A DNA stretch of 64,000 nucleotides, taken from positions 186,001-250,000 of the forward strand of contig NZ_JAUORV010000002.1 of NCBI RefSeq assembly GCF_030548205.1, written 5' to 3'. Made by a program: the position numbers and the translations under genes. The notes below the pieces were generated by a model. That model was not told the DNA's origin, searched no databases, and was given only the letters and a program-made list of their open reading frames with translations. This DNA is from Aliiglaciecola sp. 3_MG-2023 (GTDB lineage: Bacteria; Pseudomonadota; Gammaproteobacteria; Enterobacterales; Alteromonadaceae). Numbering within the stretch: position 1 is the stretch's first letter; every line of letters begins with the position of its first letter. Positions 1 to 9,387 of this stretch are shown in pieces.

Positions 1-827
1 CTGAGCAAACGAGGATTCTTCGCAGCAGGGCCACCTAATGCGATAACACGCTGGTTATTTAACTCACCAGAGGTAAACAAGGCGCCGAACGCCATGACAT
101 CTTGATAGTTAATTGACCAAACTGTTTTATTCGCACCAACAGCATCTAAAAAGTGGATATGCGTGCCAGCTAAGCCTGCAGGATGAGGGCCTGCAAACTC
201 TTCCACTTCAACCGTAGTTGAACCAGTAGGAATGTCAGCACCTGGAGCCTTACACACATAAACCGAACCTGTAGTAAGTTGCTTCAAAACAGCTAAACCG
301 TTTTCAAAGTCAGCTTTACGCTGGGCAATCACCACTTGAGGATCGGCAGCCAATGGGTTGGTGTCCATAGCTGTGACAAAAATTGACTTTGGCTCACTAC
401 CCAGTGCAGGTACTTTGCTGTAAGGTCGTGTTTTTAAAGCAACCCACAAACCTGACTTAACCAAATTCTCTTCAACTTTTTCGCGAGGCATTGAACTCAA
501 TTGCCCTGCATCATATTTGTCGAAGGTTTCATGTTCATCGCCAGCTAGTTCAATAACCACAGATTGCAAAACACGTTTTGCCCCGCGATTAACTTCAACT
601 ACCTTGCCCGCTGCTGGCGCAGTAAAGAGAACACCAGGATTCTTTTTATCTTCAAAAAGAGCCTGACCTTTCTTAACTACATCGTCTACCTGAACAAACA
701 TGGTAGGACGCATGCCAACATATTCTTCCCCCAATACAGCCACGCGTGTGATGCTTGGGCCGTTTTGAATTGTTTGGTTAGGTGCCCCCTTAATAGGAAG
801 GTCTAACCCTTGCTTGATTTTTATCAT
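1..827 (-). CDS. nqrA: Na+-translocating NADH:quinone reductase subunit A (5' part, cut by window edge)
   Basis: Subunit A of the Na+-NQR complex, which couples NADH oxidation by ubiquinone to Na+ export across the inner membrane. The first 275 codons are present on the minus strand. The protein begins [16 protein letters not shown], the usual NqrA amino end. It continues with a biotinyl-like segment ([16 protein letters not shown]) and the [16 protein letters not shown] block typical of NqrA. The ATG is at 827. The remaining third and the other nqr subunits would lie to the left of the window. The 480-base region upstream holds its promoter. Identification is secure; only the truncation by the window edge limits it. 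Confidence 0.95.
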   Translation of the reverse strand, partial: MIKIKQGLDLPIKGAPNQTIQNGPSITRVAVLGEEYVGMRPTMFVQVDDVVKKGQALFEDKKNPGVLFTAPAAGKVVEVNRGAKRVLQSVVIELAGDEHETFDKYDAGQLSSMPREKVEENLVKSGLWVALKTRPYSKVPALGSEPKSIFVTAMDTNPLAADPQVVIAQRKADFENGLAVLKQLTTGSVYVCKAPGADIPTGSTTVEVEEFAGPHPAGLAGTHIHFLDAVGANKTVWSINYQDVMAFGALFTSGELNNQRVIALGGPAAKNPRLL

Positions 828-1306
828 ATGCAACCGCAGTCTTGTAAAAATAAAATTAAAGTGAAAGAAATATCAATTTTGAATTCTACTTAGTAAATGC
901 GAAAAATGACGACATCCGCAGTTTCGCTTGAAAACTCAAAGGTGATCTTACTTATCTACTATTTTTGTCTTTTGTTGAGTGTGAATCCTTAACCAGGTGA
1001 ACACAGAATCACTTCTGTATTGGTCCACACCTCGCAAGAGAATGATTGAGCAAATGAGTTAATTATGAACTATTTAAAGAAACTCATGTCAGTAAACTCC
1101 GGAATTTTAGCATTAATCCACCGGTTTACGCTACGCAATTTACGGTTAAATAAGAATTTTCCGTGTAATATTTAGGGTTTTTCTAAATATAGTGCATTTT
1201 ATGAACAGCACTTAATTTTTTTAAGTATCCACCAAAAAGTTAAAAACCCTAACACGCAAAGGTAAATTAGGGTTCAAAGTCTAGTTTAAAAAAATCTAGT
1301 AAACGT
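828..1306. other. Intergenic region between fabV and nqrA
   Basis: This 479-base AT-rich stretch holds the fabV terminator at its right end and presumably the nqrA promoter at its left. The only ORF seen is a 36-codon one from 1063, with no convincing ribosome-binding site or homology. I found no RNA gene. Confidence 0.6.
1245..1274 (-). terminator. Rho-independent terminator of fabV
   Basis: On the minus strand an 8-bp stem, AACCCTAA with TTAGGGTT, encloses a 14-base loop and runs into TTTTT. It lies about 30 bases after the fabV stop. Confidence 0.65.
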
Positions 1307-2485
1307 TTACCATTTAACTAGTGGATCGATATCCTGCTCGTAATCCACACCATCAATGTCAAAACCAAACAGCTTTAAGAACTCGTGGTGATAGCCAGCA
1401 TAATCACTCAATTCATGAAAATTTTCTTGGGTAACTTGATCCCACAAACCTTTAATCACAGCCTGAGTGGCTTCATTAGTTTCTTTTCCGTCCATGCGAA
1501 GTCGATTAGCTTCGTCAGTTTCAGGAGACTCGACTAACAACTTTTGCTGGAACAAACCGGTAATTTGTTCGATACAGCCTTCGTGGGTACCTTCCTGTTT
1601 CATCACTTTGTAAATTAATGATATGTACAAAGGCATCACAGGGATTGCTGAGCTTGCTTGGGTTACTAGCGCCTTCAAGGAAGAAACGTAAGCCGAAACA
1701 TTTTTGTCGCTATGTTGCTTTATAATTTCACTTGCAGCGCGATCCAGGTCTTCTTTGGCTTTACCGATAGTAGCCTGACCATAGATTGGCCAAGTTAACT
1801 CTTTGCCAATATAGGTGTAAGCGGTAGTTTTGCAATTTTCTGCCAATAAATCAGCATCAGCTAACGCATTTAGCCAAAGCTCCCAATCTTCCCCCCCCAT
1901 CACTTTGATAGTGTTGGCGATTTCGTCTTCATTCGCCGCTTCTAATTCCACTTCGTGGATCAGATCCTTATCGGTATCGTAGGTTTTGGTTTTATAATTT
2001 TGCCCCACAGGTTTAAGGGTAGACTTATACACTTCACCGGTTTCAGGATCGGTTCTGCGAGGAGATGCCAAACTATAAATAACTAAGTCAACCTTGCCCA
2101 TATCAGCTTTAAGGGTTTCAATCACTTGTTGTTTGATTTCATTGGAGAACGCATCGCCATTAATGGTTTGAGCATAGACACCAGCGTCTTTAGCTTGTTG
2201 ATGAAATGCGGCCGTATTATACCAGCCTGCGGTGCCGGTTTTTCTCTCCGTTGGTGGCTTTTCAAAACACACACCAAGGGTATTTGCCCCATAGCCGAAA
2301 GTGGACACGATACGAGATGCCAGACCGTAGCCTGTGGAACAACCTAAGACCAGAACATTCTTCGGCCCCTCGCCTAAATCTCCCTGACTTTTAACATATT
2401 CGATTTGTTCTTCAACACTCGCAGCACAACCAACGGGATGAGCGTTAGTGCAGATAAAGCCACGTACTTTAGGCTTAATTACCAT
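1307..2485 (-). CDS. fabV: Trans-2-enoyl-ACP/CoA reductase FabV
   Basis: NADH-dependent enoyl reductase of the FabV type, which catalyses the last step of each fatty acid elongation cycle. The 392-residue length is close to the roughly 400 usual for FabV. The nucleotide-binding motif GCSTGYGLASR is at residues 48-58. The diagnostic Y-X8-K catalytic pair is Y235 and K244 (YGQATIGKAK), a longer spacing than in FabI. The start is supported by GAGGAAAA just upstream of the ATG. FabV enzymes are known for low sensitivity to triclosan compared with FabI. It is followed by its own terminator and seems to be transcribed alone, downstream of the TRAP operon on the same strand. Confidence 0.95.
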   Translation of the reverse strand: MVIKPKVRGFICTNAHPVGCAASVEEQIEYVKSQGDLGEGPKNVLVLGCSTGYGLASRIVSTFGYGANTLGVCFEKPPTERKTGTAGWYNTAAFHQQAKDAGVYAQTINGDAFSNEIKQQVIETLKADMGKVDLVIYSLASPRRTDPETGEVYKSTLKPVGQNYKTKTYDTDKDLIHEVELEAANEDEIANTIKVMGGEDWELWLNALADADLLAENCKTTAYTYIGKELTWPIYGQATIGKAKEDLDRAASEIIKQHSDKNVSAYVSSLKALVTQASSAIPVMPLYISLIYKVMKQEGTHEGCIEQITGLFQQKLLVESPETDEANRLRMDGKETNEATQAVIKGLWDQVTQENFHELSDYAGYHHEFLKLFGFDIDGVDYEQDIDPLVKW

Positions 2486-2650
2486 AATCTATTTTCCTCA
2501 AAAATTTTCCGAACATTTCAAACAGCCGGTTAACTATCACAATCTATTCTCAAACGAGATTTTTAAAAGGCTCAAATATAGCTTTTACTCGATAATCTTC
2601 TATTGTAAGGGCCATTGCCACAACAACAAATCTGAACAGCTAATTTATTT

Positions 2651-3742
2651 TCATTCTTGTCGATTATTATAATATTCCATTTCGGAGATTTGATGATATT
2701 TAGAAACATCTTCTTGGAATTTTTGATATGAAGCGTAAATTTTAGCAAATGTTGGGTCCGCAGCAGACTGTTCTTGCATCACTTCAATGCTGGCGGCATG
2801 TAAAGCGGCAACCACATCCTTTGGCAAGGGGCGCATATCAACACCGTGAGTTTCCACTAGGGCTCCCACAGCATCATTATTGGCGGCGGTATATTCGTCC
2901 CACATATCTTGATTTACCGCTCTGGCAGCAACCTCAACTATCGCCTGCAAATCTTCAGGCAAGGATTCATAGGCCGTTTTATTGACGATAAATTCCAAAC
3001 TCGCACCAGGCTCATGCCAACCCGTGTGATAGTAATACTTCGCCGCCTTGTATAGACCGAAAGATAAATCGTTGTAAGGGCCAACCCATTCGGTGGCGTC
3101 AATGGCACCAGATTGCAAAGCGGTAAACAACTCGCCCCCAGTCAAGGCAACGGGGATCCCACCAAGCTTTTTAAGGACTTCAGCCCCTAATCCTGGGATA
3201 CGCATTTTAAGACCTTGTAAATCGTCAACGCTATTAATTTCTTTTTTAAACCACCCTGCACTTTGCACTCCGGTATTGCCACCAGCAAAAGGAATCAAAT
3301 TAAAGGGGGCATAGAGTTCACGCCACATTTCTAAACCACCACCATAGTGCAACCAAGCATTGAACTCAGTGGCATTCATACCAAAGGGAATAGCCGTAAA
3401 AATTTGTGCTGCGGGCGCTTTACCTTTCCAATAATAAGAACCTGAATGACCCATTTCAGCTGCGCCACTAGAGACAGTGTCGAACACTTCAAACCCAGGA
3501 ACCATTTGACCTGCGCCGAAGACTTTGATCTTTAACCGTCCGTTAGACATACGTTCGACGTTTTCCGCAAACGTCTCAGGGGCGCGGCCTAGCCCCGGAA
3601 AATTTTTCGGCCAGGAAGTCACTAATTTCCATTGATAGCTCTGCTGAGATGCAGTGGCACTAGAATCGGTTGATGTCTTACCGCCGCAGGAAGTAAGTAC
3701 AATGATGCTAACAAACAAGGATATAAACGTTAAGGTTTTCAT
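2651..3742 (-). CDS. TRAP transporter solute-binding lipoprotein (DctP family, TakP-like)
   Basis: Extracytoplasmic receptor of a tripartite ATP-independent periplasmic transporter. The amino end is a lipoprotein signal with lipobox LTSC (C19), so it should be membrane-tethered rather than free. The mature part has the DctP fold markers (WKLVTSWPKNFPGLG, MRIPGLGAEVLKKLGG, ALQSGAIDATEWVGPYND). The segment AAKYYYHTGWHEPGASLEF resembles TakP of Rhodobacter, which binds 2-oxo acids such as pyruvate. A keto- or carboxylic-acid substrate is therefore likely but inferred. It is the last gene of a dctQ-dctM-dctP operon, 19 bases after dctM. Confidence 0.9.
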   Translation of the reverse strand: MKTLTFISLFVSIIVLTSCGGKTSTDSSATASQQSYQWKLVTSWPKNFPGLGRAPETFAENVERMSNGRLKIKVFGAGQMVPGFEVFDTVSSGAAEMGHSGSYYWKGKAPAAQIFTAIPFGMNATEFNAWLHYGGGLEMWRELYAPFNLIPFAGGNTGVQSAGWFKKEINSVDDLQGLKMRIPGLGAEVLKKLGGIPVALTGGELFTALQSGAIDATEWVGPYNDLSFGLYKAAKYYYHTGWHEPGASLEFIVNKTAYESLPEDLQAIVEVAARAVNQDMWDEYTAANNDAVGALVETHGVDMRPLPKDVVAALHAASIEVMQEQSAADPTFAKIYASYQKFQEDVSKYHQISEMEYYNNRQE

Positions 3743-3761
3743 TTAATTAAATCCATTAGGG

Positions 3762-5120
3762 TCACAGTGTAGAAGGCAGCCACGTTACCAGATCCGGCCA
3801 AATAGCCAAGCCTATTAGTAAGAGCAATTGAATAATAATGAAGGGTATCACGCCTTTATATATTTGAGTGGTCTGAACATTTGCCGGTGCAACACCACGC
3901 AAATAAAACAACGCAAAGCCAAAGGGTGGCGTCAAAAATGACGTTTGCAGATTCACCGCAATCATTATCCCCAACCAGATTGGGTCTACCCCCATAGCCA
4001 GCAAAACAGGGGCAACTATGGGCACAACAACAAAGGTAATTTCAATAAAATCAAGAATGAAACCCAATAAAAAGATGACCACCATTACCACTAAAACAGC
4101 GCTAAAAGTACCGCCGGGAAGCTGTTCAAAAAAATGCTCAATCAGTTCTTCACCACCAAAGCCTCGAAATACCAAGGAAAATATAGAAGCGCCAATGAGA
4201 ATTAAAAATATCATGGCAGTTACGCGGGTCGTACTTAACATGACTTCTCTTAATTTGTCCCAATCGACTTGCCTTTGCACCAATCCCAACACTAGGGCGC
4301 CAGCAGCGCCCACGCCTGCAGCCTCTGTGGGAGTAGCAAAGCCGCCTAAAATAGAGCCTAACACTACGAAGATAAGAATAAGTGGCGGTAACAAGGCCCC
4401 TGCTAAAGAAATGGAAGCCTGTGTTTCACGGTGCTCATCACCCATGGCTTTATCTATGTGTCGATTGGCAAATAACACCACATAAAGTAAGTACATTGCG
4501 ACCAACATCATGCCTGGGACTAAAGCCCCAATAAACAAATCTCCCACAGATACAGACTCGGGTGAGAAAATTCCCATATTCAGTTGCGCTTGTTGAAACG
4601 CACTTGATAACACGTCACCTAACAAAACCAACGCAATGGAAGGAGGGATGATTTGTCCTAGGGTGCCAGTTGCACAAATAGCGCCAGTGGCGAATGAGGG
4701 CGAATACCCTTGTTTTAACATTGTTGGCAACGACAATAATCCCATGGTAACCACGGTTGCACCGACGATACCCGTACTTGCTGCTAACAACATGCCAACC
4801 AAAACCACCGAGATCGCCAAGCCAGATTTTAACCGACCGAAGACCTGCGCCATGGCAACCAGTAAATTTTCAGCCACTTTTGACTTTTCTAACATAACGC
4901 CCATAAAGACAAACAGTGGCACAGCTATCAAGGTTTGATTAGTCACTATACCGTAAAGTCGACTAGGTACAGCATGGAGATAGGCCGTATCGAAAACCCC
5001 AAACAACGCCCCGACCCCAGCAAAAATTAAAGCCGTACCCGCCAAAGTGTATGCCACCGGATAACCCAATAATAAGGTTAAACAAACAATTAAAAACATA
5101 ACCAAAGAGAGGTATTCCAT
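3762..5120 (-). CDS. dctM: TRAP transporter large permease subunit (DctM family)
   Basis: Large membrane subunit that forms the transport pathway of the TRAP system and uses an ion gradient, usually Na+, to drive uptake. At 452 residues it has the usual DctM length and many hydrophobic segments. Characteristic blocks include the VPLFVFMGVMLEKS region near residue 70, ATGTLGQIIPPSIALVL, the GFATPTEAAGVGA motif, and LQTSFLTPPFGFALFYLRG near the carboxyl end. Its start overlaps the stop of dctQ as TAATG, which indicates translational coupling. Confidence 0.92.
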   Translation of the reverse strand: MEYLSLVMFLIVCLTLLLGYPVAYTLAGTALIFAGVGALFGVFDTAYLHAVPSRLYGIVTNQTLIAVPLFVFMGVMLEKSKVAENLLVAMAQVFGRLKSGLAISVVLVGMLLAASTGIVGATVVTMGLLSLPTMLKQGYSPSFATGAICATGTLGQIIPPSIALVLLGDVLSSAFQQAQLNMGIFSPESVSVGDLFIGALVPGMMLVAMYLLYVVLFANRHIDKAMGDEHRETQASISLAGALLPPLILIFVVLGSILGGFATPTEAAGVGAAGALVLGLVQRQVDWDKLREVMLSTTRVTAMIFLILIGASIFSLVFRGFGGEELIEHFFEQLPGGTFSAVLVVMVVIFLLGFILDFIEITFVVVPIVAPVLLAMGVDPIWLGIMIAVNLQTSFLTPPFGFALFYLRGVAPANVQTTQIYKGVIPFIIIQLLLLIGLAIWPDLVTWLPSTL

Positions 5121-5659
5121 TACTTATCCTCACTAACCACGGTATTAGATTGATGTAACCAGACATGCATATTGCGGATCAGTTCTGAGACCCCTTGCAA
5201 AATCATCAGGGCAGCAAACAATAAAATGAAGGTTTTAAGCAAAAACACTGCGGGTAAGCCCCCTGCAGCCTGTGAGTCTTCCATAATAGCCCATGACGAA
5301 GCCACATAATCCCAACAGACAATAAAGATAAAAATGTTCACCGGTAGCATAAAAAATAAGGTGCCAAAGGTATCGATTTTTGCTTTTTTAGTGCCATCGA
5401 ATTTACTGTAAAAGATGTCGACTCTAACGTGCTCATTAACACGAAGTGTGTGGGCACTACCCAACAAAAACACACAGGCATGTAGATACATCACCGATTC
5501 CTGCATCGCAATCCAGCCAATATCAAAGCCGTACCGTAGCACCACAATAAGCAGTGTAATGAGTGCCATAAACAACGTGAACCAGCTAACTAGTTTGCTT
5601 ATATTATCGTTAAAAACGTCAATATTCCGCGAGAGTGCTGCGGCGTTAAACATTTCCAT
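5120..5659 (-). CDS. dctQ: TRAP transporter small permease subunit (DctQ family)
   Basis: Small four-helix membrane subunit of the TRAP transporter. The 179-residue protein has hydrophobic segments around residues 25-50, 60-85, 95-125 and 140-165. It carries the family signature of a membrane helix followed by HVRVDIFYSKF. It is the first gene of the operon and overlaps dctM by one base. The promoter should lie in the roughly 100 bases between it and the divergent cobalamin riboswitch. Confidence 0.88.
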   Translation of the reverse strand: MEMFNAAALSRNIDVFNDNISKLVSWFTLFMALITLLIVVLRYGFDIGWIAMQESVMYLHACVFLLGSAHTLRVNEHVRVDIFYSKFDGTKKAKIDTFGTLFFMLPVNIFIFIVCWDYVASSWAIMEDSQAAGGLPAVFLLKTFILLFAALMILQGVSELIRNMHVWLHQSNTVVSEDK

Positions 5660-5736
5660 GCACCTATCTAATTATTCTATTTGTACGATATTACACGTTT
5701 TTTTAAGAAATAACGCTAGGGTGCAAGCGTAAAGAT

Positions 5737-5745
5737 TGCTATATT
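5737..5745 (+). promoter_or_regulatory. Possible extended -10 promoter for the riboswitch transcript
   Basis: TGCTATATT resembles an extended -10 element (TGN-TATAAT). Initiation about seven bases downstream would start the transcript just before riboswitch stem P1. No good -35 box is visible. Confidence 0.3.
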
Positions 5746-5758
5746 TTGGCTATATATT

Positions 5759-5912
5759 AGATTCGGTTTTCCACTTTAATTAGACAAGGGGTAGTTTTGT
5801 TTCCTGTAGTCGAGTGGAAATAAAATGGGAATTTGGTGTGAATCCAAAACTGTACCCGCAACTGTAATTGGTGGCAATATTGCCAACCATAAGTCAGATA
5901 CCAGCCTAATCT
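5759..5912 (+). ncRNA. Cobalamin (AdoCbl-type) riboswitch
   Basis: The conserved core is plainly visible: GGTGTGAATCC, then ACCCGCAACTGTAA, then AAGTCAGATACCAGCC (the B12-box end). A closing stem P1 can be drawn between AGATTCGGT at 5759 and GCCTAATCT at 5904, with eight of nine positions pairing. Such elements shut down expression when cobalamin is plentiful. The next gene starts about 160 bases downstream and encodes a B12-type ABC importer, which matches. No clear intrinsic terminator is visible between the aptamer and the gene, so the mode of control cannot be read from sequence. Confidence 0.93.
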
Positions 5913-6075
5913 TAAATTATATTGTTTCTAGCGTGCGGGAATTCACGATTGGCTTGCGTAATCACTTCATTGCGACTTCCCTCCGATCAACAATGTTAAA
6001 CACCAAATGTATAAATACGCTGTGTACCAGCATAAAAATAAAATAGTACGGTTAAATCAGTACTGATTCAGATGA
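5913..6075 (+). other. Riboswitch-to-gene leader
   Basis: A 163-base untranslated stretch joins the aptamer to the ABC ATPase gene. It contains a perfect 12-base palindrome, ATCAGTACTGAT at 6056-6067, and an overlapping short hairpin (AGTAC at 6045, GTACT at 6060). These lie immediately before the start codon and could be the expression platform, but this is inference. Confidence 0.4.
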
Positions 6076-6915
6076 ATGGGAAAGTCCGTTACAGCCATGC
6101 TCAAACTACAGCACCTCAATTACAATATTGATGACACGCAGATACTCTCTGATATTCAATTTCAGGCAGATGAAGGAGCTATCATTGCCGTGGTTGGCCC
6201 CAATGGTGCGGGTAAAACGACATTGCTAAAGTTAATATCTGGCCAATATCCCTCAAAACAGCAGGTGTTTTGGCGCTCGACCCCTGTTGAAAGTTTCACG
6301 GCAAATAGCCGAGCGAAACAAATTGCTGTTGTAAATCAGTTCAATAATAGTGTCTTTAACCTCAACCTTGAACAAATAGTTAGTATGGGCTTACTTCCCC
6401 ACCAGTCCATATTTTCTAAAGTATCACCTGAACATAACCAAAAGGTTTCAACGGCAATTGCGCAAGTTGGTTTGACTGAAAAGCGCCATCGATTATTTAG
6501 TTCTCTCTCTGGTGGGGAACAGCAGCGAGGGCAAATAGCCAGAGCCTTAGTGCAAGGAGCGGGATTATTCGTTTTAGATGAGCCAATAAATCATCTAGAT
6601 GTGTTTTACGAGCATCAAATATTATCTTTATTACGCAAAATAGCGAAACAAAACAAGGTAACAATAATAATGAGCTTACATGATTTAAATCATGCTGCGG
6701 ATTATTGCGATAAAGTTTGCTTACTTACCCAAGGACAGATGTTAGCCTTCGGGCCGCCAAAAGCGGTATTCACCGAAGATCGACTGCAACACGTTTTCAA
6801 AACCCCATGCCAGATTATCGAAAGGCCCACTAATAACAAAATAAGAATCGAGTTCTGCCCGCCTGAAATTGATGGCTTGGATAAAAACATCGAAATAGGT
6901 ATAGCCGATGTCTAA
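6076..6915 (+). CDS. btuD: Vitamin B12 ABC importer ATPase (BtuD-like)
   Basis: ATP-hydrolysing subunit of a cobalamin/iron-siderophore-type importer. Walker A is GPNGAGKT at residues 41-48, the Q-loop glutamine is in VNQF near 88, the signature is LSGGEQQR at 144-151, and Walker B is LFVLDEP at 164-170, followed by the H-loop in SLHDLNHA. The B12 assignment rests on the upstream cobalamin riboswitch and on the BtuC- and BtuF-like neighbours. The start is uncertain: ATG at 6076 lacks an obvious ribosome-binding site, while ATG at 6097 would give MLKLQHLNY and is also plausible. The gene overlaps btuC by 8 bases. Confidence 0.88.
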   Translation: MGKSVTAMLKLQHLNYNIDDTQILSDIQFQADEGAIIAVVGPNGAGKTTLLKLISGQYPSKQQVFWRSTPVESFTANSRAKQIAVVNQFNNSVFNLNLEQIVSMGLLPHQSIFSKVSPEHNQKVSTAIAQVGLTEKRHRLFSSLSGGEQQRGQIARALVQGAGLFVLDEPINHLDVFYEHQILSLLRKIAKQNKVTIIMSLHDLNHAADYCDKVCLLTQGQMLAFGPPKAVFTEDRLQHVFKTPCQIIERPTNNKIRIEFCPPEIDGLDKNIEIGIADV

Positions 6916-7936
6916 GGGGAAATGGGCGGCACTGGTCTGCATTAGTTTTCTGAGTATATTTTGTGGATTATTTTTTGGTGCGGCAGAGTTAGATTTGCGC
7001 ACCGTATTAGCTTGCATGGCGAACAACTGTGCAGGGAGTATTGACGAGGTTATTTTCTGGCAAGTTCGCTTACCTCGCGTTTTGGTGGGATTTTTAGTGG
7101 GAGCAGGATTAGCAGTAGCAGGGGCGACTTTGCAAAATGTCTATCGGAATCCATTAGCCGACCCATATTTGTTCGGGGTAGTATCTGGGGCGGGATTAGG
7201 TGCAAGCATTGCGACTTTACTATTTAACGGCAGCTTAGCTTCATTCTCTCCAGCTTTTGCATTCTTGGCACAAATCCCCTTTACCTATGCACTCCCCTTA
7301 GCAGCGTTTTTAGGGGCATTTTTAGCCGTTACTATTGTACAAATTTTATCTCGAAAGCTATTTGGAAATCGTACAGAGCACTTGCTGTTAGCAGGTGTAG
7401 CCGTGTCATTTATGTTAAGTGCGCTGAGTCATTTTTTATTGTTTATGGCAGAACCTTTTGCTGCTAATAAAGTGATTTTTTGGTTACTTGGAAGCTTAGC
7501 TAATTCACAAATGTGGTTCGTTTGGATCATGCTTCCAATGGTTTCTATCAGTGTCATACTGCTTTGGCTTTTTGGCCGTCATATGGATGCAATGTTATTA
7601 GGTGATGAAAATGCCCAAACTTTGGGGATAAAAGTTGATTCGTTGCGTTTACTGGTATTAGTCATTTGCGCGGCGCTAACATCGTGCATAGTCGCATATT
7701 GTGGTGGCATTGGCTTTGTGGGGTTGATGATCCCGCATATCGTCAGAGGTTGGTTTGGGGTGACAAGTAGAAATTTAATAGTGGGTTGTGTGTTAATTGG
7801 CGGTAGCTTTTTAATTTGGATTGATGTTGTTGCCAGGGTGATAGTCGAAAATCAAGAAATCCCCATTGGCATAATTACTTCAGCAATCGGCAGCCTATTT
7901 TTCTTATTTGCCCTACAAAAAAACCAAGGACGTTAA
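6908..7936 (+). CDS. btuC: Vitamin B12 ABC importer permease (BtuC-like)
   Basis: Membrane subunit of the FecCD/BtuC family. The 342-residue protein has about ten predicted helices. It shows the family blocks LPRVLVGFLVGAGLAVAGA and QNVYRNPLADPYLFGVVSGAG, and a GGIGFVGLMIPHIVR segment that contacts the ATPase. It starts inside the end of btuD and its stop overlaps the start of the binding-protein gene by one base, so the three are one translationally coupled operon under the riboswitch. Confidence 0.92.
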   Translation: MSKGKWAALVCISFLSIFCGLFFGAAELDLRTVLACMANNCAGSIDEVIFWQVRLPRVLVGFLVGAGLAVAGATLQNVYRNPLADPYLFGVVSGAGLGASIATLLFNGSLASFSPAFAFLAQIPFTYALPLAAFLGAFLAVTIVQILSRKLFGNRTEHLLLAGVAVSFMLSALSHFLLFMAEPFAANKVIFWLLGSLANSQMWFVWIMLPMVSISVILLWLFGRHMDAMLLGDENAQTLGIKVDSLRLLVLVICAALTSCIVAYCGGIGFVGLMIPHIVRGWFGVTSRNLIVGCVLIGGSFLIWIDVVARVIVENQEIPIGIITSAIGSLFFLFALQKNQGR

Positions 7937-8835
7937 TGATGCCTTTGCCTATTCTCAAAAATATGCTGGTCTATTGGCTGTGGGGATTTGCTGTTCTAGT
8001 ATTCTCATGCGCCAATTGCGCAGCCGCACAGGCCACTGAAAAAGTAAAACAAACCGATAAACAAAAACTAAAAATCATCGCCTTAGCTCCCCATATTGTG
8101 GAACTGTTGTTTGATATCGGAGCCGGTGAACAAATCATCGCCACAGGTTCATACGCAGATTACCCGGAACAAGCCAAAACATTGCCACGTGTGGGTGATC
8201 ATAGTCGATTACAAATCGAAAAAATTCTGCAGTTAAACCCCGACCTTGTAGTAGCCTGGAAAAGTGGAAATCCGTTGGAAGACCTAGCTCGATTGGAGCA
8301 ATTTGGCATCCTAGTGGTTTATTCTGACCCAAAAAAGTTAGAGGATATTGCTCAAGAGTTGTTGTTATTCGGTGATCTCACCGGAAGGCACCCCCTTGCA
8401 CAGCATCGCGCCGACACATACCTAGCCCAACTGACAAACTTACGGCACCAATTTGCCAATCAAACACCAGTTGACGTATTTTTCGAAATTTGGCCAGCGC
8501 CGCTGCAAACCATTGCCGGTAACGCATGGCCCCAACAGCATTTAGACATTTGTGGAGCAAAGAACATTTTTGCTGGGTTAGATAACGATTATCCGTCAGT
8601 GTCACTTGAGCAAGTCATTAGCAAATCACCTCAAGCCATTATTCAACCTAAATCGACTAAGCAGTTAGCCAGCAGGCTTTATGATTGGCAGAAATTTACG
8701 TTTTTACCCGCGGTTCAGCATAATCTTATTTTTCAACCTGACGCAGATAAATTATTTCGGATGACCACTCGAGTATTGAGCGAAGTGCAAACCTTGTGCG
8801 AGCAAATTCAACGAGCCAGACATGTGTATCAGTAG
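7936..8835 (+). CDS. btuF: Periplasmic cobalamin-binding protein (BtuF-like)
   Basis: Substrate-binding component of the importer, class III periplasmic binding protein fold. An amino-terminal hydrophobic signal ends near residue 32 (CANCAAAQA). It is followed by the typical KIIALAPHIVELLFDIGAG opening and by VGDHSRLQIEKILQLNPDLVVAW. The 299 residues fit the family. Its start overlaps the btuC stop. No outer-membrane BtuB receptor is present here, so it must be encoded elsewhere. A strong hairpin follows the stop by about 40 bases. Confidence 0.88.
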   Translation: MMPLPILKNMLVYWLWGFAVLVFSCANCAAAQATEKVKQTDKQKLKIIALAPHIVELLFDIGAGEQIIATGSYADYPEQAKTLPRVGDHSRLQIEKILQLNPDLVVAWKSGNPLEDLARLEQFGILVVYSDPKKLEDIAQELLLFGDLTGRHPLAQHRADTYLAQLTNLRHQFANQTPVDVFFEIWPAPLQTIAGNAWPQQHLDICGAKNIFAGLDNDYPSVSLEQVISKSPQAIIQPKSTKQLASRLYDWQKFTFLPAVQHNLIFQPDADKLFRMTTRVLSEVQTLCEQIQRARHVYQ

Positions 8836-8872
8836 CAATAGTCGTTCACATATATGGCTAAAAACAAGTATT

Positions 8873-8902
8873 AGAGTGCCTCAAAAAAAGTGGCACTCTT
8901 TG
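8873..8902. terminator. Bidirectional terminator between btuF and bolA
   Basis: The stem is AGAGTGCC at 8873-8880 and GGCACTCT at 8892-8899, with an A-rich loop. It lies between two convergent genes and can serve both strands. Confidence 0.7.
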
Positions 8903-8914
8903 CTGCAGTCAGTA

Positions 8915-9238
8915 TTAGGATACGGCCTGCTTCATCCCACCTAAACAATTAGGAGAGTCTGGCGAGTTACCGTACAAGTTTTGCCACTCTTCCCCGGTGT
9001 AAGTATGTAATGCAAGGGCGTGGATCTGCTCAGCTAACTCTTCTTTGAGTACCGCATTGACCGCTCTATGACGATTGATTAAACGCTTACCCGCAAACTC
9101 TGGGGTGACAAGAACCACTTTAAAGTGAGTCTCGGACCCTTTGGGCACGTTATGCATAAAACTTTCGTTGATCACTTCTAAATGCGCCGGATTGAAATGC
9201 GATAGCAACTTCTTTTCAATATTATTTTGGATATTCAT
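8915..9238 (-). CDS. bolA: BolA family protein
   Basis: Small KH-like-fold protein. BolA proteins work with monothiol glutaredoxins in iron-sulfur handling and act as a morphogene regulator in stationary phase. At 107 residues it matches E. coli BolA closely in layout: [14 protein letters not shown], then [11 protein letters not shown] and [11 protein letters not shown], then [13 protein letters not shown] near the carboxyl end. The invariant histidine of the RHR motif is present. It is a single gene, convergent with btuF and separated from it by a shared terminator. Confidence 0.93.
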   Translation of the reverse strand: MNIQNNIEKKLLSHFNPAHLEVINESFMHNVPKGSETHFKVVLVTPEFAGKRLINRHRAVNAVLKEELAEQIHALALHTYTGEEWQNLYGNSPDSPNCLGGMKQAVS

Positions 9239-9387
9239 TGTGTGGTTCCTTTGTGTGTCCCATTATAAATTTAGCCTGTTCGGCGAAATTTAAAAAACTA
9301 TTTTTTGCAATTTTTAACTAAGTGGTTGAGTCAGTTAGATATAATTTCCGGTAAAGGATAATGCTGTTTTTATAACGTCTTGTTTGG

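Noticed and set aside
1063-1173. 36-codon frame upstream of nqrA
   Set aside because: It has no ribosome-binding site, composition is not gene-like and there is no terminator of its own.
4018-4485. 155-codon plus-strand frame
   Set aside because: It lies fully antisense to the secure dctM gene and has a low-complexity Thr/Lys/Pro-rich product typical of shadow frames.
5825-6046. 73-codon plus-strand frame over the riboswitch
   Set aside because: It overlaps the conserved cobalamin aptamer, which explains the sequence, and has no ribosome-binding site.
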